Shown piece by piece: positions 30,622 to 40,866 of a stretch of 64,000 nucleotides of DNA; position 1 is the stretch's first letter; each line of letters opens with the position of its first letter. The notes under the pieces are model-generated. The model did no database searches, was not told the origin of the DNA, and saw only the letters and a program-made list of their open reading frames with translations. The stretch covers positions 124,001 through 188,000 of the forward strand of contig ML014115.1 of NCBI GenBank assembly GCA_003615045.1. The letters run 5' to 3'. The translations under genes and the position numbers were made by a program. Origin of the DNA: Caulochytrium protostelioides (taxonomy: Eukaryota > Chytridiomycota > Caulochytriomycetes > Caulochytriales > Caulochytriaceae).

Positions 30622-33600
30622 TCACGATGCGCGAGGCGCGGCGGGGCGGTCGGCGGCTCGCGGCCTCGACTTCGGCGGCCGTCGCTTTGTGCGGCGCGGC
30701 GAAGACGATGCGGCGGCTGCAACCGCGGTGGCGACCGCGGCACCCGGCGGCGAGACCAGCGGGCCCAGCGACGGCGGCGCACCGTTCCGTAGCACCATGC
30801 CGCGCGCCAAGCGGTCCCGACGCTCGCGCCAGCTGCCCGTGCGCGCGATGCGGCCCGTCTGGTCCGTCCGCACGATCACCACGCTCGAGCGCGGCCGCGC
30901 TTCTGAAGCGGCGGCGCCCTCAGGCCCCACATTGGACGCCGACCACGGCATCATCGGCATCGTCGGCGTCATCGGCATCATCGGAGCACTCGGCGACCAC
31001 AAGGCCGGCGGCGTCGGCGGGAGGGTGACGCCGCCGCGGTCGAGATCCGTCAGCGAGGTCGCGGCATCCCCATCGCGTGCATCGGCGCGGCCCGCGCAGG
31101 GCCCGCCGCCCACCGGCGTCGCCAGCGAGACGGAGGCGAGGTCGCCGACCGCCACGCCGCGGTCGACGGCCACGCCGTACGGGCCCTCGGGGAACGTGAG
31201 CGGCGACAGCGCCCACGGTGAGGAGAGCGCGGTCGCGGCCGAGGCCGTGCTGTACCGCGCCGCCGCGCGGTCCGTGCGCGCGGCGCCGGCGCCCGGGAGC
31301 AGTGGTGAGTCGGACGCGGCGGCGTGTCGCCAGGACGCCGCGGAGAGGCACGGCGACGGCGACGGTGACGAGGGGGTGAGCGCCGCAGCGGGGAGCGTCA
31401 CGCCGCGCGGCGGAATCTGCAAGCGCATCGGGCGCTGCGCGCGCGCTTGCGCCAACGAGGATCCGGTCCGCAGGGACGCCCGCGAGGACGGCGCGCGGGA
31501 GGGCGGCCGTGAGGGCAGCGGCGACAACGTCGCCGGCGGCGTGGTCGTGAGCGCACCCCACAGATCCGTTTGCCGCAGCGACTGGGCCCACTGGTGGCGC
31601 TGCGGCGTGCCCGCGACGCCGCGGCAGTCCCATGCGGCGGCCGCGAGGACGAGGCGGACGGCGCGCAGCGCAGGCGCCAGGAGGATGGACCCCGGGAGCC
31701 CGATGCCGACGGCCATCCACGCGTGGACGCCGTCGCCGCCGTGATTGCTGCCGCCGCCGCGGCGGCGCCGCGGGTCAGCCCAGGACGGCGGGACGGCGTG
31801 GTGTCCGGTCGCGTGCACGCGGGCGAGCACGTACAGGAGCATCGGCAGCCAGACGGCGAGCGCGAGGCCGACCGGCACGGCGGCGGGGCCGGCGAGAACG
31901 CAGGCACGGGCGAACGCCGGCAGGAGGTAGTACAGCGGGAGGTCTACGCCGCCCATGCCGCCGCCGCACGCGAGGCGCAGGAGCGCGAGGAGCGCCTGCA
32001 GCGCCGCGGCCCCGCACGTCCATGTTGCCGGGTCATGCATCGGCCCGGCCGTTTGCGCGATGGGCGCGAGCACGCCGGCTTGCGCTTGCGCCTGCCATCG
32101 CTGCATCCAGGTGTACCGCGTGCAGGACCGATCGGCTTCCTCCAACTCAGCAGGGTCCACCACGTCCTGCGAATCCGACGCGCGCCGGCGTGGTGGTGGG
32201 AGGCGCCACGCGACGGCCTCTGGGCACAGGGCGATGCGGCCCCACGCGGCGGCGGCGGGGGCGCTGGCCAACAGCCTCAGCAGCAAGGGCAGCGGCGCGT
32301 GCCGGGTCTGGTGCGCGCGCCAGATTGCCTCGGAAGCCCGGGAGGCGGCGGCGTGCGGCAGCACGGCACGTTCATAGGCCGCGAGCACGGCTGCGACGGC
32401 GGGCCACGCCACCATCAGCGGTGGCGCGGCATGCGCGGCGGCATAGGCGCCGGTGCCGTGCGGCATCTGCATGACGAGCCGCGGCTTCAGACGTGGTGAC
32501 GACGTGTCCCGCGGCTGGGACACCGAGGCGGATGCGGAAGATGCTATCGCTGTCGAGGCCTTTCCTGCAGTCGATGCCGGTGTGGACAGGGACGGTGGTG
32601 CCGGTGCCGGTGCCGGGGTCAACAGTGTCTGCAAGGCGCAGGCGGACCCTTCGCTCAGAAGTCCGGCGCTGACCTGGTCGGCGTCCGCCAACGGCTGGCG
32701 GTGGATGCGGAGGGCGCCGAGGACGCCGGCGACGCCGCGGGACGGGTCGGCGATGGCCGCCGCCATGGCCTGAAGCGCGCCCGCGGCAGGAACAACGTCG
32801 GCGCTGAGCAACACCACGCAGGGCATGGTCCCTGAGGACCACGCGGCGGCCGATGACGGCGGAGGTGTCGGAAGCGCCGGAAACAGGGTTTCGTCTGAAT
32901 CGGCCGACAGCGATCGCAGCGTGAGGAGCGAGGGCAGCGGCGACAGGGACGGCGTGCCCGTCGCCGGCATGGACGTCACGGCAGTCATCGGCGACAGCGC
33001 TGCCACGGTCGGCGACGCGGGGCCGAGGGCTACCGCGCCGGCGACGAGCTGTTGCAGGGTGCGCAGCGCGCGGCTGTGCGCGGCGGCGGGACCGGCGGGC
33101 GGGCCGTGGATCAGCGTCAGACGGGCGCCCAGCCAGGCCGTATGCAGGATCTTCGGCAGCCCCGTGCCGCCGCGCTGACGACGCGTGGTGTCCCGCTTCA
33201 TCTCGGCCAGGCCGATGCGCGCGATCAGCCGGCGGTAACAGGTTTCGCTGGCAGACCAGGCCGCCGCGGCGTCGTCATGCGCCCCCGCGCACGGCACGGC
33301 GGGATCGATCTCAAACGACAAGAGCAGGTGCAGTCGGTCCCGCGCATAGCTGTCGCGATGGACCAATGCGGCGAGCGTGTGCTCGAGCACCTCGAACGTC
33401 GCCGACTGAACGGCGATCACCACATACAGCATCGGCAAGGACGGCAACGACGGCGACGAGAACGAAGAGTCGGATGGCTGCCACGACAGATGCGGCGGCA
33501 ACAAGGGCGACGCGGTCTGCCACGGCCAGCGGCCCCGCTTCGCGCTGCCAGCGGGGGTTACCTGGGACCGCGCCGCGTGGAGCAGGAGCGGCACGCCGTA

Positions 33601-34590
33601 GCAGAGCGCCGGCCATCCCCACCGCAGCAGCGACACGATCACGAGCAACGGCACGACCGTGCTCGCGAGCGCCTCGGTCTGGAGGCCGACGGCGCGCGCG
33701 GCATCGCTCGGCAGCAGCGCGAGCAGCCACGGCGTCCACAGCGCGCGGAGCACCAGGAACAGCCCGAGACTGCCCCAGCGCCGGCACCGGTCCAGCCAGC
33801 GCTGCCGTTGGCGGTGGCGGCGGATCGCCGCGGGGTCCGCCAGGGCCGCGGGCAGGCCGTCCTCGACGCGGGCCGCGAGGGCGCGCGTCATGGCGTCGGC
33901 GCCGGCGTCCGCCTGCTGCGGCCCCGTCGCCACGAGGGCGAAGCCGACGAGCGCCGTCAGCAGCGCCGCCTCAAGCACCGCCAGCGCCAGCAGGACGTCC
34001 AGCAGCAGCCGCAGCACGAGGCCGCCGTCGCTTGTGGACGGCCACTGCGTCGTCCACGAGGTCAGCGCGCGATACGCGGCGGCGGCGGCGCCGTCATCGT
34101 TGGCCGGCGCGCCGGCTTTGTGCATGGCATCGGACGCCCGTGATGGCATGGACGCGGCCTTCGCGCCGACGGCGCGCGATGCGGGCTCGCGGCCCCCGGC
34201 CGTGTGCGTGTGCTGCAGCACAAAGATCCACTGCCGCACTGGCGGCTGCAGCGGCACATCATACCAGACTCCGGGATCCGCCGTGGTATTGGCGGCGACG
34301 GCGGCGGCATCGCCGTCGGCGGCGACGGCGTCCACCGGCGGGGCGGCCTGGAGCGGCGCGAGCCCGTTCAAAGTCGTCTGGTCAAGCAGGACAAAGTCCG
34401 CGAGCCACGGCGACGTCGCCATGGAGGTCTCATTCATGGCCGGCGGCGCGGCACGGGCGGGCGACCACGCGGCGGCAGCGCCATGCGTCGGCATGCGCAG
34501 GGCCGCACCGAGGAGGCCGAGCTGCAGCAGTGCCCAGCGCCATCCTGCGGGTGATCGGTGCTGGGGCCCGGCCGTGCCCTGCGTCACCAT
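30622..34590 (-). CDS. divergent family-2 glycosyltransferase-like polytopic membrane protein
   Basis: 1,322 residues from ATG 34590; the frame above starts at GTG. Hydrophobic spans: about 187-220 (LLLDVLLALAVLEAALL), 272-292 and 307-337. Then a soluble region from about 387 begins like a GT2 fold (MLYVVIAVQSATFEVLEH). Around 590 comes CVVLLSADVVPAAGALQA, where a chitin or cellulose synthase would carry its DxD, but only a lone Asp is present. YTWMQRWQAQAQAG near 827 mimics the Q(R/Q)xRW product-binding motif. A C-terminal membrane cluster follows at about 860-985. Then there is a ~320-residue disordered Ser/Thr/Pro/Arg tail. Overall it has the topology of chitin synthase-like processive GT2 enzymes with degenerate motifs. 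It could be inactive or an uncharted subfamily. The family call is tentative. Confidence 0.7.
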   Translation of the reverse strand: MVTQGTAGPQHRSPAGWRWALLQLGLLGAALRMPTHGAAAAWSPARAAPPAMNETSMATSPWLADFVLLDQTTLNGLAPLQAAPPVDAVAADGDAAAVAANTTADPGVWYDVPLQPPVRQWIFVLQHTHTAGGREPASRAVGAKAASMPSRASDAMHKAGAPANDDGAAAAAYRALTSWTTQWPSTSDGGLVLRLLLDVLLALAVLEAALLTALVGFALVATGPQQADAGADAMTRALAARVEDGLPAALADPAAIRRHRQRQRWLDRCRRWGSLGLFLVLRALWTPWLLALLPSDAARAVGLQTEALASTVVPLLVIVSLLRWGWPALCYGVPLLLHAARSQVTPAGSAKRGRWPWQTASPLLPPHLSWQPSDSSFSSPSLPSLPMLYVVIAVQSATFEVLEHTLAALVHRDSYARDRLHLLLSFEIDPAVPCAGAHDDAAAAWSASETCYRRLIARIGLAEMKRDTTRRQRGGTGLPKILHTAWLGARLTLIHGPPAGPAAAHSRALRTLQQLVAGAVALGPASPTVAALSPMTAVTSMPATGTPSLSPLPSLLTLRSLSADSDETLFPALPTPPPSSAAAWSSGTMPCVVLLSADVVPAAGALQAMAAAIADPSRGVAGVLGALRIHRQPLADADQVSAGLLSEGSACALQTLLTPAPAPAPPSLSTPASTAGKASTAIASSASASVSQPRDTSSPRLKPRLVMQMPHGTGAYAAAHAAPPLMVAWPAVAAVLAAYERAVLPHAAASRASEAIWRAHQTRHAPLPLLLRLLASAPAAAAWGRIALCPEAVAWRLPPPRRRASDSQDVVDPAELEEADRSCTRYTWMQRWQAQAQAGVLAPIAQTAGPMHDPATWTCGAAALQALLALLRLACGGGMGGVDLPLYYLLPAFARACVLAGPAAVPVGLALAVWLPMLLYVLARVHATGHHAVPPSWADPRRRRGGGSNHGGDGVHAWMAVGIGLPGSILLAPALRAVRLVLAAAAWDCRGVAGTPQRHQWAQSLRQTDLWGALTTTPPATLSPLPSRPPSRAPSSRASLRTGSSLAQARAQRPMRLQIPPRGVTLPAAALTPSSPSPSPCLSAASWRHAAASDSPLLPGAGAARTDRAAARYSTASAATALSSPWALSPLTFPEGPYGVAVDRGVAVGDLASVSLATPVGGGPCAGRADARDGDAATSLTDLDRGGVTLPPTPPALWSPSAPMMPMTPTMPMMPWSASNVGPEGAAASEARPRSSVVIVRTDQTGRIARTGSWRERRDRLARGMVLRNGAPPSLGPLVSPPGAAVATAVAAAASSSPRRTKRRPPKSRPRAADRPAAPRAS

Positions 34591-35295
34591 CGCACGGACG
34601 ACGATCGTAGCGCAGGCGATCACCCGACCTCCGATCGCTGGCGTGGCTTCCGCTCGGCCAATTCGTCAATCGGTCCCTCAATGAAGGGATCGGAGACGGC
34701 GGTTTCAAGGGGTATCGAGTGAAGCAATGGGAATCACCGCGTCAGCGAGGCGGGCGATCGAGAACGCTGGTCGATGAGTGCGGTGCGGGAGATCCTGGCT
34801 CCGACGGCCCTGTTGCCACGCGCCCGATTGCGATGCATGCCTCGCATGCTGGTTTGCCAATATCACATCAACCGCGTGCTGGTCAGCGACGCTCGGCGAC
34901 GCTCGACTCTGCCCGCCACCGCATCGTGTGCCGTCGGTGTGCGCGTACCTCTTCATGAAGCGGCGATCGGCAGGAACCCCGGGGACGGACACACCGAGCG
35001 GCCGGACGACGCGGGTGTCCGCGTTGCCATGGCAGAAGTCACACACGCGTCGCAACGCGGAGGAACGCGGCCCGCTGGTCGCCATCACCACGCGGGGACG
35101 GCCTGCTTCGCCGGTGGCACGCGCGTGCGTACGCGTGTTGCGCTGGACACGCTGCCTTCCAAAAAAAAGGCCTTGAGTCGATCCCGAGCGGAACGTGAAT
35201 TGGGTGGGTGTGGGTTGGCGGGGCGGGGGAGGGCGACAGGGGCCGCGCGATTTCCGATGACGATATAAAAGCAATAATCCCTACAACAGCAACAA
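34591..35295. other. intergenic, promoter side of the GT2-like gene
   Basis: Two minus-strand genes flank it. Frames on both strands are shadow-like. A GATATAAAAG string at about 35262-35271 lies just downstream of the SmgGDS-like stop. No gene supported. Confidence 0.5.
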
Positions 35296-37920
35296 CTACG
35301 CCATGAGGAGGGAGAGGAGGCGCTGGACCACGTCGCGGAGGGCTAAGGGCGTGGTGGGCGGTGTGGTGCCGAGCTGCATACTGCCGGTCGCGGGCGCCGA
35401 GGCGCTGTCGCTGCACGTGGCCAGCACGCGCTCCAGAGTCGGCTTCAGGGCTTCCGAGACGCGGGGCCGCAGCGACGGGTCGGCTTCGACGAGCACGCAG
35501 AGGAACTGGCACGCGTTGGCGCGCATCTGGTCCGGATAGCTCTGGTCGGCCGGCGTCGACGGCGTCCCTTGCGCGGCCTCGCTCTGGCTGGCGCTGTCGT
35601 GCTTGGCCTTCGCGCCGTCGCCAGCGGCGTCATCATCATCCTCCTCATCCTCGGGCTGGTAGGGCACATGGACGCCGGTGAGGATCGCGGCGAGCGTCGG
35701 CCACAGCGTCGCACCGTAGGCGGCGCACAGGGGCACCGCGGGCACGCAGCAGCTGGCGAGGATCGTGGCACCGACCAGCGTCTCGTTCTGCACGATCGGG
35801 AAGGTCTGGTACGTCTTGCCGGGGCGGTCGCGGCTGCCGGCGTCGGCATCGGCGGCGTCGGCGCTGGTGGCGTAGCGCGCACCGGTCAAGGCCTGGAGCA
35901 TGACGGGCACGCCGCCGCCGCGGACGATCGCGTGCATGAGCGGCGCGGCGTCGTAGCGCGCGCACTGGCGCACGAGATGCACGACGAGACGGGCGGTCTC
36001 GTTGCGCACGGGCGTCGCGTTGTCGCCGCTGTTGGCGGCGCAGAAGGCCATTGCACGCGTGAATGGCGTCTCTGCCGCGGCCGCCGGCGTGCGGGCGAGG
36101 TCCAGCGCGGCTGCGGCGAGAGACAGTGACTTCTGCGCGGCGTGCATGGGCTCGCCCGTCAGCACCTCGTACAGCGGCGCGTCGAGGCGCTCTTCCTTGA
36201 CGGGCAGCGGCGTGACGGCGACGAGGTTCTTGAGGATGCCGATGCCGATGAACTGGACCGGCTTGAGGTCGTGCAGCGCGAGGAACGCCGTGACGACCGG
36301 GATCAGGCCAATCTTGGCCAGGTCGGCGCGGCTGCCGACGTAGAGCGTCAGGTTCTTGAGGGCGCCGAGCGCTGCGTGCACGACCTTGACCAGGTGGCGC
36401 GTCGGCAGGCCGACGCCGTGCTGGGCGAAGTGGGCGAGGCAGTCGCGCGCCAGTGCACACAGATCGTCGCCGAGCTGCAGGCCGTGGACGCGCGCGCAGG
36501 ACGCGTCGCTGCGCGCCAGGTTGCCGACCGTCAGCGCCGCGAACGTCACGAGCTCCGTGCGGTACTGCTCGGCGCGGTCCGGCGCCGCATACACCAGCTG
36601 CGCCACGCGTGCCGGGGACATCACCCGGCGCGCCGTGCAGGCGTTGGGGGTGGCGGGGCGCTCGTTGCGGATGCCGAGCCACTCCGAGAGCAGCGCCATC
36701 AGCTCGGCGTTCGTGCCCATGTGCTCCATGCTCTGCTCGCTCATACTCGCGATCGTCAGCACGCCGATCGCGACTTCCTGCAGCTGCAGCAGCGCTTCGG
36801 TCAGCGATGCTTCATCCTCGTCCTCCGCGTCGTCGTCGGTCTCCTCGTCGCTCGGGCGCTGGGCACGGGTCGATGTCGGGGCGTCGACGACGGCGGGCGG
36901 CTGACCGAACCCGTGGCTGGGCGGATGGGCCAGCAGCCGGATGAACGGCGCCAGGTGCTCGGGCTGCAAAATGCGGCGATGGGACTCGCTCACGTGGCCG
37001 TCCTCGCCAATCGTCTCGAAGACGTTCATCATCGCCGCGAGCAGATCCAGCACGGCTGAGTACTGCGCATACGTGCGCCCCGCCGTCTGGAGGTACGGGT
37101 ACCACGCGTCCATGCAGCGTAGCATCGGGCCGAGCGCGTCGCGGTCGAACGCCGGCCGGCCCTTCTCCTTCTGCTCCGTCAGCGCGCTCAGCACGCGCGC
37201 CGCATTCGACGCGAGCGCCACGTCGGGGACCTCGGCGGCGACCGCCGTCGCGGCCGCCGACGCGGCCGCCGCCAGGGATGCGCGGACTGCCTGCTCGCGG
37301 CTCGCGTCAAAGATGGCCCCGAGCACCGGCACGAGCCCGGCGTCCACGACGAGCGACTGGACGCCGTCGTGCTCGAGGCACACATTGAAGACGGCCGTCA
37401 ACACGAGCGGCCGCAGGGCCGCCAGTGCTGGCGTCGTCATGAGCCCGACGACCACGGCGCCCAGCGCCGGGCACTGCGCGGCGCGCTCGCGGTTCGCGTC
37501 TTCGTTGTAGCAGAGGTTGCCGATCGCGCGCAGGCACTGCGTCACGAGCGCCGTGACCGCGCCGTCCACGCGGCCCGCGGCGCCCGCGGCGCGCGTGACG
37601 GCGTGCCCCATAGCGGCGACGAGCGGGGCGACGTGCCCGCGGTCGCCGAGCGGCACGCGGTGCGCATCGACTTTGGCCATCTCGGCGATCACGTGGGCGG
37701 CGGCCGTGGCCAGGGCGTCGTCGGCGCGCGCCTGGCCGAGGGCGAGCGCCGCACCGAGCTGGCGGCTGACGGCGGGTAGCGCCGCATCATCGCAGAACGC
37801 ATCGGGGAAGTCGTCGGCCGCGGCGGCAAGCACGGCGTCGCAGGCGTGGCGGAGCGCCGCGGCGTCGTCGTCGCGAGCCGCGATCAGCCGCTGCACCGCA
37901 GCCTCCAGCGCGTGGGTCAT
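35296..37920 (-). CDS. RAP1GDS1: armadillo-repeat protein, SmgGDS/RAP1GDS1-like
   Basis: 874 residues from ATG 37920 (MTHALEAAVQRLIAARDD); upstream in-frame codons have no ATG. Armadillo/HEAT-type helical repeats cover most of the length. Clear repeat cores are QCLRAIGNLCYNEDANRE (about 125-142), LTAVFNVCLEHDGVQSLV and ALGALKNLTLYVGSRADLAK. The CLRAIGNLCYNEDANR block and the later LKNLTLY repeat fit SmgGDS, a chaperone and atypical exchange factor for prenylated Rho/Rap GTPases. Human SmgGDS is about 607 residues, so this protein is longer, with an acidic insert near 325-355 (DEETDDDAEDEDE) and a C-terminal acidic/Ser stretch. A generic Vac8-like armadillo protein is the main alternative. Confidence 0.72.
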   Translation of the reverse strand: MTHALEAAVQRLIAARDDDAAALRHACDAVLAAAADDFPDAFCDDAALPAVSRQLGAALALGQARADDALATAAAHVIAEMAKVDAHRVPLGDRGHVAPLVAAMGHAVTRAAGAAGRVDGAVTALVTQCLRAIGNLCYNEDANRERAAQCPALGAVVVGLMTTPALAALRPLVLTAVFNVCLEHDGVQSLVVDAGLVPVLGAIFDASREQAVRASLAAAASAAATAVAAEVPDVALASNAARVLSALTEQKEKGRPAFDRDALGPMLRCMDAWYPYLQTAGRTYAQYSAVLDLLAAMMNVFETIGEDGHVSESHRRILQPEHLAPFIRLLAHPPSHGFGQPPAVVDAPTSTRAQRPSDEETDDDAEDEDEASLTEALLQLQEVAIGVLTIASMSEQSMEHMGTNAELMALLSEWLGIRNERPATPNACTARRVMSPARVAQLVYAAPDRAEQYRTELVTFAALTVGNLARSDASCARVHGLQLGDDLCALARDCLAHFAQHGVGLPTRHLVKVVHAALGALKNLTLYVGSRADLAKIGLIPVVTAFLALHDLKPVQFIGIGILKNLVAVTPLPVKEERLDAPLYEVLTGEPMHAAQKSLSLAAAALDLARTPAAAAETPFTRAMAFCAANSGDNATPVRNETARLVVHLVRQCARYDAAPLMHAIVRGGGVPVMLQALTGARYATSADAADADAGSRDRPGKTYQTFPIVQNETLVGATILASCCVPAVPLCAAYGATLWPTLAAILTGVHVPYQPEDEEDDDDAAGDGAKAKHDSASQSEAAQGTPSTPADQSYPDQMRANACQFLCVLVEADPSLRPRVSEALKPTLERVLATCSDSASAPATGSMQLGTTPPTTPLALRDVVQRLLSLLMA

Positions 37921-38933
37921 GGCGGTCCGCGTGGCACAGTCGTGTCGGCGACGTGGTGCGGTAAGGAACGTATGAGAGGAGCTCGGGGCCGGTCGCGTGA
38001 TCTTGACTAACCAATGCGGCTGAGAGAGGTGTTGCAGCGAGCCGATCCTTGGAGCGGTCAAGCACGAGCGGTCTCTTGACGAGCGACGGGTCGTGAAGGC
38101 GACACCGGAGACATCGTGGCCAAGCTACAGAAACCCCGTGAGCTCGATCTGAGTAGCCGGTCGGTCTTCAATACGCGTCGTGGAGGTAGTGATGGTCGCC
38201 TTTGTCGTCGTTGGCGTTGCCGTCGTCGCGTTCAGGGTGGCGGTGGGCGCAAGTGTGATGCGCAAGCCCCTTCCAGGCTCGCGTGCTGCGTGCTGCGGCG
38301 CATGAGACTCATGGGATCAGCCGACCGCGGCGCTTGCCCTTTTCCTAGCCGGTGTGTGGCGCCGCGTGGACCCTGATGCGGAAGATCGCCGCTGGCGCCT
38401 CAACGCCGCAGGATGTCGAGTGAGACATGAGACATCCATCGGGAAAGGTGGTATAACGACCATAGACGAACGGATAAAACTGATGGGGTCACAATCAGAT
38501 GGGGCCACGATCACGTGGGCTTGAGCACGTAGGAGCGCTCGGCCGTACTTTCCGCCAGCGTTTCCATGATCGCCGCTATCAGAGACATCCTCCGTACATT
38601 CTTCACACCAGTTGCCCCATTACCTAATCCCCGTGTGCATCACCCGCCCGCTGCATTGGTTGAAAACCTATCGCGTCTGAGCATTTGAAAGAGTTCGACG
38701 GGTGAACGAATCTTGGACTGGCATTGGACGATCTCCGAAACACGTGGTTGATCCGATCCGATCCGATCCGACCCGATCAGGCGGAAGCAAGCTTCTTGGT
38801 CTTGATTCTAAGGGCTTCTTTATCTTCGTTACGCTTCGTCAGTCTCTATTGAATTTCGCCAAGCTCCATTAAGCTTCGTCAAGCTTCCCCAAGCTTGATA
38901 CGGCGCTTGTGATCGCTTGACTGCTTCGCCGCC
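37921..38933. promoter_or_regulatory. divergent promoter region with simple repeats
   Basis: About 1 kb between SmgGDS-like (minus) and OXNAD1-like (plus). Contains a (GATCC)n-type 5-bp repeat at about 38750-38780 and a string of AAGCTTC/CTTCGTC-type imperfect repeats at about 38787-38900 directly upstream of the OXNAD1 start. No gene supported. Confidence 0.5.
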
Positions 38934-40007
38934 ATGCAGCGGTCGGCGGCACGGCTCGGCACGGCTATCCATCGCCACGCGGGCCACCTGACGCTGACGC
39001 AGGCGGTCCAGCGCCAGCCCCAGCGCCTCGTCGCTGAGCTCGTCAGTGCCCATCAGGAAACGCATCACGTCAAGCAGTTCGACTTTATCGTGCGCGATGT
39101 CCTCCCGGACCCCGACCGGAGCCCGCTCTGGCTCGACCGTCCTCCGCGCGGCCCTCGCGGTCGCACATCGGCCCCGCTGGCGGCGCCACCCGCGTCGCCG
39201 GCCGTCGCCGGCGTCGCGTCCTCCACCGCGGATGGCGATGAAGGGCACGGTGTGGAGCGGCTGACGCCGTTCCAGCCGGGCCAGTGGTGCGACTTCTTTG
39301 TGCGGGGCATCGAGACCGTCGCCGGGTTCTCGCTCGTGTCGGCGCCGCACGCGCTGCCGCGCTTCCAGCTGGCGCTGCAGGAGTCCGCATACAGCGCCAT
39401 CGTGCAGCACCTGTGGCACCGTGCGCGGCCGCACGAGCGCTTCCAGCTGCGCTTCGGCGGCGGCTTCGTCCTGCAGAGCGACCGCCGCACACCGCTGCTG
39501 CTGATCGCGGGCGGCGTCGGGCTGAACCCGCTGATGAGTATGCTGCGGACGCTCGCCGCGCGCGGTCACGACGCGCCCGTCCAGCTGCTGTACTCGGTCG
39601 CCGACGCCGCGGACGTGCTCTTTCTCGACGCGCTCGACACGTGCCTCCGGCAGCTGCCGAGCGCCCACGCGACCCTGTTTCTGACGCAGGACCTCCCCGC
39701 GGACCCGGGAAGCCGTGCCGCGGCAGCGGCGGCGGAGTGGCCGGCGGCACTCACGCCCGCCGCACGGCTAGCGCGGTGGCGCGCGATCCCGCGCACACGC
39801 GTCGAGACCGGCCGAATCGGGCCTGAGCACCTCGCCGCGCGGCTCGCTGCCCTCCAGGCGCGCCCGCGGGCTCCGGACGGGGCCACGCCCGTGCACGGCG
39901 TCCACGTGTACATGTGCGGGCCGACGAGTATGGAGAACGCGCTGATCCGCGATCTGCAGCACATGCAGATTGATCCGGACGCCATCTTCTATGAAGAGTG
40001 GTGGTGA
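38934..40007 (+). CDS. OXNAD1: oxidoreductase NAD-binding domain protein (OXNAD1-like)
   Basis: 357 residues from ATG 38934. Belongs to the ferredoxin-NADP reductase/cytochrome-b5 reductase superfamily, OXNAD1 type. The N-terminus (MQRSAARLGTAIHRHAG) is Arg-rich and Asp/Glu-free like a mitochondrial presequence. The FAD-binding barrel includes PFQPGQWCDFFV and GFSLVSAPHAL (near 132). The NAD-binding lobe has LLIAGGVGLNPLMSML (near 190) and VYMCGPTSMENAL (near 325). The C-terminus ends FYEEWW with the aromatic residues that stack on the flavin or nicotinamide. A Pro/Ala insertion (about 62-100) separates the first two strands. It is probably a mitochondrial flavoprotein reductase; the electron partner is unknown. 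Confidence 0.92.
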   Translation: MQRSAARLGTAIHRHAGHLTLTQAVQRQPQRLVAELVSAHQETHHVKQFDFIVRDVLPDPDRSPLWLDRPPRGPRGRTSAPLAAPPASPAVAGVASSTADGDEGHGVERLTPFQPGQWCDFFVRGIETVAGFSLVSAPHALPRFQLALQESAYSAIVQHLWHRARPHERFQLRFGGGFVLQSDRRTPLLLIAGGVGLNPLMSMLRTLAARGHDAPVQLLYSVADAADVLFLDALDTCLRQLPSAHATLFLTQDLPADPGSRAAAAAAEWPAALTPAARLARWRAIPRTRVETGRIGPEHLAARLAALQARPRAPDGATPVHGVHVYMCGPTSMENALIRDLQHMQIDPDAIFYEEWW

Positions 40008-40118
40008 TGCAAACGGCCCACGGCGAGCATCACAGTACGTGTCGCGGCATGCATCACAGCACGGCCATGAAATGCCGCTGCCTTGTATGACGCGGGAGGC
40101 CACAGACGCGCCGCGGGT

Positions 40119-40866
40119 TCATGGGTGGTCGCGCTCGACCACCAGGCTCAGAGGGCCCCGTAGGATCAGAATGTCCGCTTCCGGCAGTTGGTCCGCGAGC
40201 CGAGCAAAGAAGCTGGCATCCGCCGTTTCCCCCCCATGGCATGGCCCCAACGAAAGCATAGAAATCAGGGTGAGTCACGGCCATCCGCGTTATCGGGCAT
40301 CGCCTCGTCAGCGTTCGACTCGCGTCGACTTACCGTCGGAAGAGGGCCGCCGCTTCGTCATCACGCAGAATGGTCTGCGGCTCGAATCGAAACGCGGTGA
40401 TGTTCGTTTGGGCATGAGCAGCATGGTCGTGCGATGCGCCGTCAGTTTCCGTCGAGGCCGATGCGGAAGCTGAGGCTGAGACGTGTGCGTGGCCCTGCGC
40501 ATGTGCATCGACATCGCCTGCATCCTCCGCATCCGTGTCGTGGCCCCCGCCGAGCCGCAGCGCGATGGCATCCCCAGCGCCGCGTTGCCGCACGGCCTTG
40601 GCGGTCCATGGGATCGGAAGCGGCGCCGCATCCCCGTTGGGTGCGACCACCACATCCCAGAAGGCAGGCGGCCCGTCCTCGCCCCAGCAGCAGCGGTGCA
40701 CGGCCGGCGGCTCGGCAGCGCGCGAGCCCTGGATCCGGAACGTGGCGCCGGCGGCCGTGAAGAGGTGGCCCTGCCACCAGGCCCATGGCGCGGCGCCCGT
40801 CGCGGGGTCGTCGGGCGCGGGCACAAAGCACAGCAGCCCGACGCCTGCGTACGTGGTCACCCGCAT
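40119..40866 (-). CDS. two-exon hypothetical protein
   Basis: Exon 1 at 40866-40334 starts MRVTTYAGVGLLCFVPAPD. It ends at an exact GTAAGT donor that would otherwise read straight into a stop. Exon 2 at 40212-40119 continues in phase with FFARLADQLPEADILILRG and ends VVERDHP. Intron 40333-40213 is 121 bases. The product is 208 residues. The first ~110 residues look like a beta-rich domain with many Trp (PWAWWQGHLFTAAG, CCWGEDGPPAFWDVVV). Then comes an acidic His/Ala/Ser low-complexity loop (about 125-165), then the helical end ITAFRFEPQTILRDDEAAAL. This strand-rich domain plus final helix, with an acidic loop, is faintly like PH-fold pICln/Lot5 proteins, but I do not claim that. An additional 5' exon is possible. 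Confidence 0.6.

Noticed and set aside
33052-34143. Plus-strand 363-codon frame over the GT2-like gene
   Set aside because: Arg/Gln/Gly-rich shadow; the minus frame has coherent membrane spans.
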